In this document: positions 62,167-64,000 of the stretch, piece by piece
Numbering within the stretch: position 1 is the stretch's first letter
Layout of the letters: each line of letters begins with the position of its first letter
Assembly: GCF_046630445.1 (NCBI RefSeq)
Contig: NC_092342.1
Span: 81,828,001 to 81,892,000, forward strand
DNA: 64,000 nucleotides
Direction: 5' to 3'
Source: Rutidosis leptorrhynchoides
Taxonomy: Eukaryota; Streptophyta; Magnoliopsida; Asterales; Asteraceae
The notes under the pieces: model-generated
Seen by the model: the letters and a program-made list of their open reading frames with translations, nothing else
What the model was told of the DNA's origin: nothing
Databases searched by the model: none
Program-made: the position numbers and the translations under genes

Positions 62167-62763
62167 TTACTTCCCATCCTTGGTCTTGTGGAACATAACT
62201 GTTATGGCCGTTGATAGACAGCGTGTTGTAACGTCGTCAAAGGGACGAGGGTTACGTAATGTCCAACAGTCCCGTAACAATCTAAAAACCTCATTTCTTA
62301 CCCCAATTACCGACTCCGTCACTTGTGGGAACGTTTTGTTTAATAGTTGTAGCCCGATGTTCTTGTTCTCACTTTGGTGAGAAGCGAACATTACTAATTC
62401 GTAAGCATAACATGCTTCTTTATGTTGCATGTTAGCCGCTTTTTCTAAATCACAAAGTCCAATATTCGGATATATTGAGTCAAAATAATTTCTTAACCCA
62501 TTGCGTAAAATAGCATTTGGGTTCCCCGCAATATATGCGTCAAAGTAAACACATCGTAACTTATGGATTTCCCAATGTGATATCCCCCATCTTTCAAACG
62601 AAAGCCTTTTATAAACCAAGGCATTCTTGGAACGTTCTTCAAATGTCTTACAAACTGATCTCGCCTTAAATAGTTATGCCGAAGAATTCTGACCGACTCT
62701 AGACAAGATTTCATCAATCATGTCTTCGGGTAGGTCTCTTAAAATACTGGGTTGTCTATCCAT
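62167..62763 (-). pseudogene. F-box protein (At2g35280-like) carried inside the family-A Gypsy
   Basis: 199 codons from the ATG at 62763 to the TAG at 62167, with one internal TAA at 62674-62676 (codon 30). The N-terminus reads LPEDMIDEILSRVG, then LFKARSVCKTFEE, the hallmark of an F-box (about residues 8-45), which in host proteins binds SKP1 of SCF ubiquitin ligases. The C-terminal part has GNPNAILRNGLRNYF and GLCDLEKAANMQHKEACYAYEL. This resembles the small repeat-like tail of the plant F-box family that includes Arabidopsis At2g35280. It is in sense orientation, intronless, between the pre-gag frame and gag. Nothing similar was seen in the Tekay-like Gypsy. It looks like captured host sequence; the single stop suggests recent decay. 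Confidence 0.72.
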
Positions 62764-62901
62764 TTTGTGTTTTTATACTGTAAAATAGACAAGAGTTAGA
62801 TTCATAAAAAAAAATACTTATTAATACAAGCAATTTTTACATATATCATAAAGCATAAGCACACTATATTACATATATTACACCACACGAATACAACTAT
62901 C

Positions 62902-63515
62902 TTATTCTGACTCGCTTGTTTCTTCTTCTTCGGTTTTGGTTCGTTTTGCCAAGTTTCTAGGGATATATGATGTTCCCCTAATACGAGCCGTTGTTTTCCA
63001 CATTGGTTTAGAAAAACGTGGTGGTTTAGAGGTTCCCGGGTCATTGTTACAACTTAAGGACTTCGGGGGTTGACGATACATATAAAGTTCATCGGGGTTG
63101 GAATTAGATTTCTCTATTTTTATGCCCTTTCCCTTATTATTTTCTTTTGCCTTTTTAAATTCAGTTGGGGTAATTTCTATAACATCATCGGAATTCTCGT
63201 CGGAATCCGATTCATCGGAGAATTGGTAATCCTCCCAATATTTTGCTTCCTTGGCGGAAACACCATTGACCTAATTAACCTTGGTCGGTTGGTTGAGGAT
63301 TTTCTTTTACTTAACCATTTTATTATTTCCCCCACCGGTTCTATTTCTTCATCCGGTTCCGATTCTTCTTCCAGTTCCGATTCTTCTTCCGGTTCCGACT
63401 CTTCTTCCGGTTCCTCTTCGGGAACTTGTGAATCAGTCCACGAATCATTCCAATTTACATTTGACTCTTCATTATTATTAGGTGAGTCAATGGGACTTGT
63501 TCTAGAGGTAGACAT
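62902..63515 (-). pseudogene. Acidic pre-gag frame of the family-A Gypsy
   Basis: Starts MSTSRTSPIDSPNNNEES, followed by a TDSQVP motif and a long Glu/Ser run made of repeated PEEES units. A frameshift near 63300 and a TAG near 63276 precede a second part (AKYWEDYQFSDESDSDEN..., KPPRFSKPMWK, GTSYIPRN) that ends with the acidic tail TEEEETSESE at 62902. It has the same position and style as the frame at 34869-35703. No enzymatic motif is seen. Confidence 0.6.
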
Positions 63516-63710
63516 CTATCACATAATATCAAATGCGTTAAGAGATTAATATATCACATAATATTCACATGTTAAAAATATATAGTTTCCAACAAAATTT
63601 GTTAAGCAATCATTTTTCAAGTAAACACGGTCGAAGTTCAGACTCACTAATGCATCCTAACAAACTCGATAAGACACACTAATGCAAAATTCTGGTTCTC
63701 TAAGACCAAC

Positions 63711-63722
63711 GCTCGGATACCA
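63711..63722 (-). other. Primer-binding site, initiator-Met tRNA type
   Basis: The minus strand reads TGGTATCCGAGC two bases inside the 5' LTR, one base from the usual TGGTATCAGAGC. Confidence 0.85.
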
Positions 63723-63724
63723 AC

Positions 63725-64000
63725 TGAAATGTCCCGTTCTTATTGATTAAAAACGTTCCATATTAATTGATTTCGTTGCGAGGTTTTGACCTCTATATGA
63801 GACGTTTTTCAAAGACTGCATTCATTTTTAAAACAAACCATAACCTTTATTTCATAAATAAAGGTTTAAAAAGCTTTACGTAGATTATCAAATAATGATA
63901 ATCTAAAATATCCTGTTTACACACGACCATTACATAATGGTTTACAATACAAATATGTTACATCGAAATCAGTTTCTTGAATGCAGTTTTTACACAATAT
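63725..64000 (-). repeat. 5' LTR of the family-A Gypsy (first 276 bp of the plus-strand view)
   Basis: Starts TGAAATGTCCCG and matches 53700 onward essentially base for base to the window end. Confidence 0.92.

Noticed and set aside
63070..63549. Plus-strand frame with Ser/Gly-rich tail and hydrophobic start
   Set aside because: Shadow of the minus-strand acidic pre-gag frame; the Ser/Gly run mirrors its Glu codons.

Overview
This window is plant nuclear DNA, very probably a eudicot and by the style of its repeats most likely an Asteraceae. That family-level call is inference from LTR families I recognise, not a computed result. One confident host gene with introns lies on the minus strand at about 14.7-18.0 kb. 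It is a 505-residue gar2-related protein assembled from three coding exons. A second, unrecognised set of spliced minus-strand exons lies at 11.3-12.1 kb. Almost everything else is transposable elements, many nested, and most elements are broken mainly by in-frame stop codons rather than frameshifts.

Layout. 1-1213: 3' end of a plus-strand Ty1/Copia element with a short Ale-like LTR. 1570-10337: an old minus-strand Copia. Its LTR was hit by a 391-bp non-autonomous Helitron (1710-2100), and its polypurine-tract junction was hit by a younger, nearly complete minus-strand Copia (2138-8815; LTRs of about 1.05 kb; TSD TACTC). 10.3-14.6 kb: minisatellites, a MITE fragment, tandem repeats and the unknown exons. 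14.6-18.1 kb: the gar2-like gene. 18.5-19.2 kb: a hAT-like MITE with a Stowaway MITE inside it. 19.6-21.06 kb: stacked LTR fragments ending at a Helitron 3' terminus. 21551-38940: a minus-strand chromodomain Gypsy with 2.9-kb LTRs and TSD GATAA. It carries a solo LTR (26588-32236, TSD GATAG), which itself carries another solo LTR (27672-30984, TSD GCAGT). 38.9-40.7 kb: a SINE-like sequence and an isolated exon-like segment. 40733-50345: a plus-strand Athila-type Gypsy lacking its 3' LTR. 50346-53496: a truncated LTR of 'family A', the same family as the innermost solo LTR. 53700-64000: a minus-strand family-A chromodomain Gypsy whose 5' LTR runs off the window.

The points most worth following are: (i) the young Copia has no recognisable tRNA primer site, but has a perfect 16-nt inverted repeat joining the primer-site position to its own LTR; (ii) two related LTRs carry two copies of a perfect palindrome just upstream of the TATA box, with a different palindrome sequence in each LTR, and other LTR families show similar paired palindromes; (iii) the family-A Gypsy carries an F-box gene in sense orientation between its primer site and gag; (iv) two family-A LTRs face each other at 50.3-57.1 kb, forming an inverted repeat with arms of about 3 kb; (v) the Athila element encodes a second protease-like domain downstream of integrase. 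I ran no searches. Family names come from motifs read by eye.
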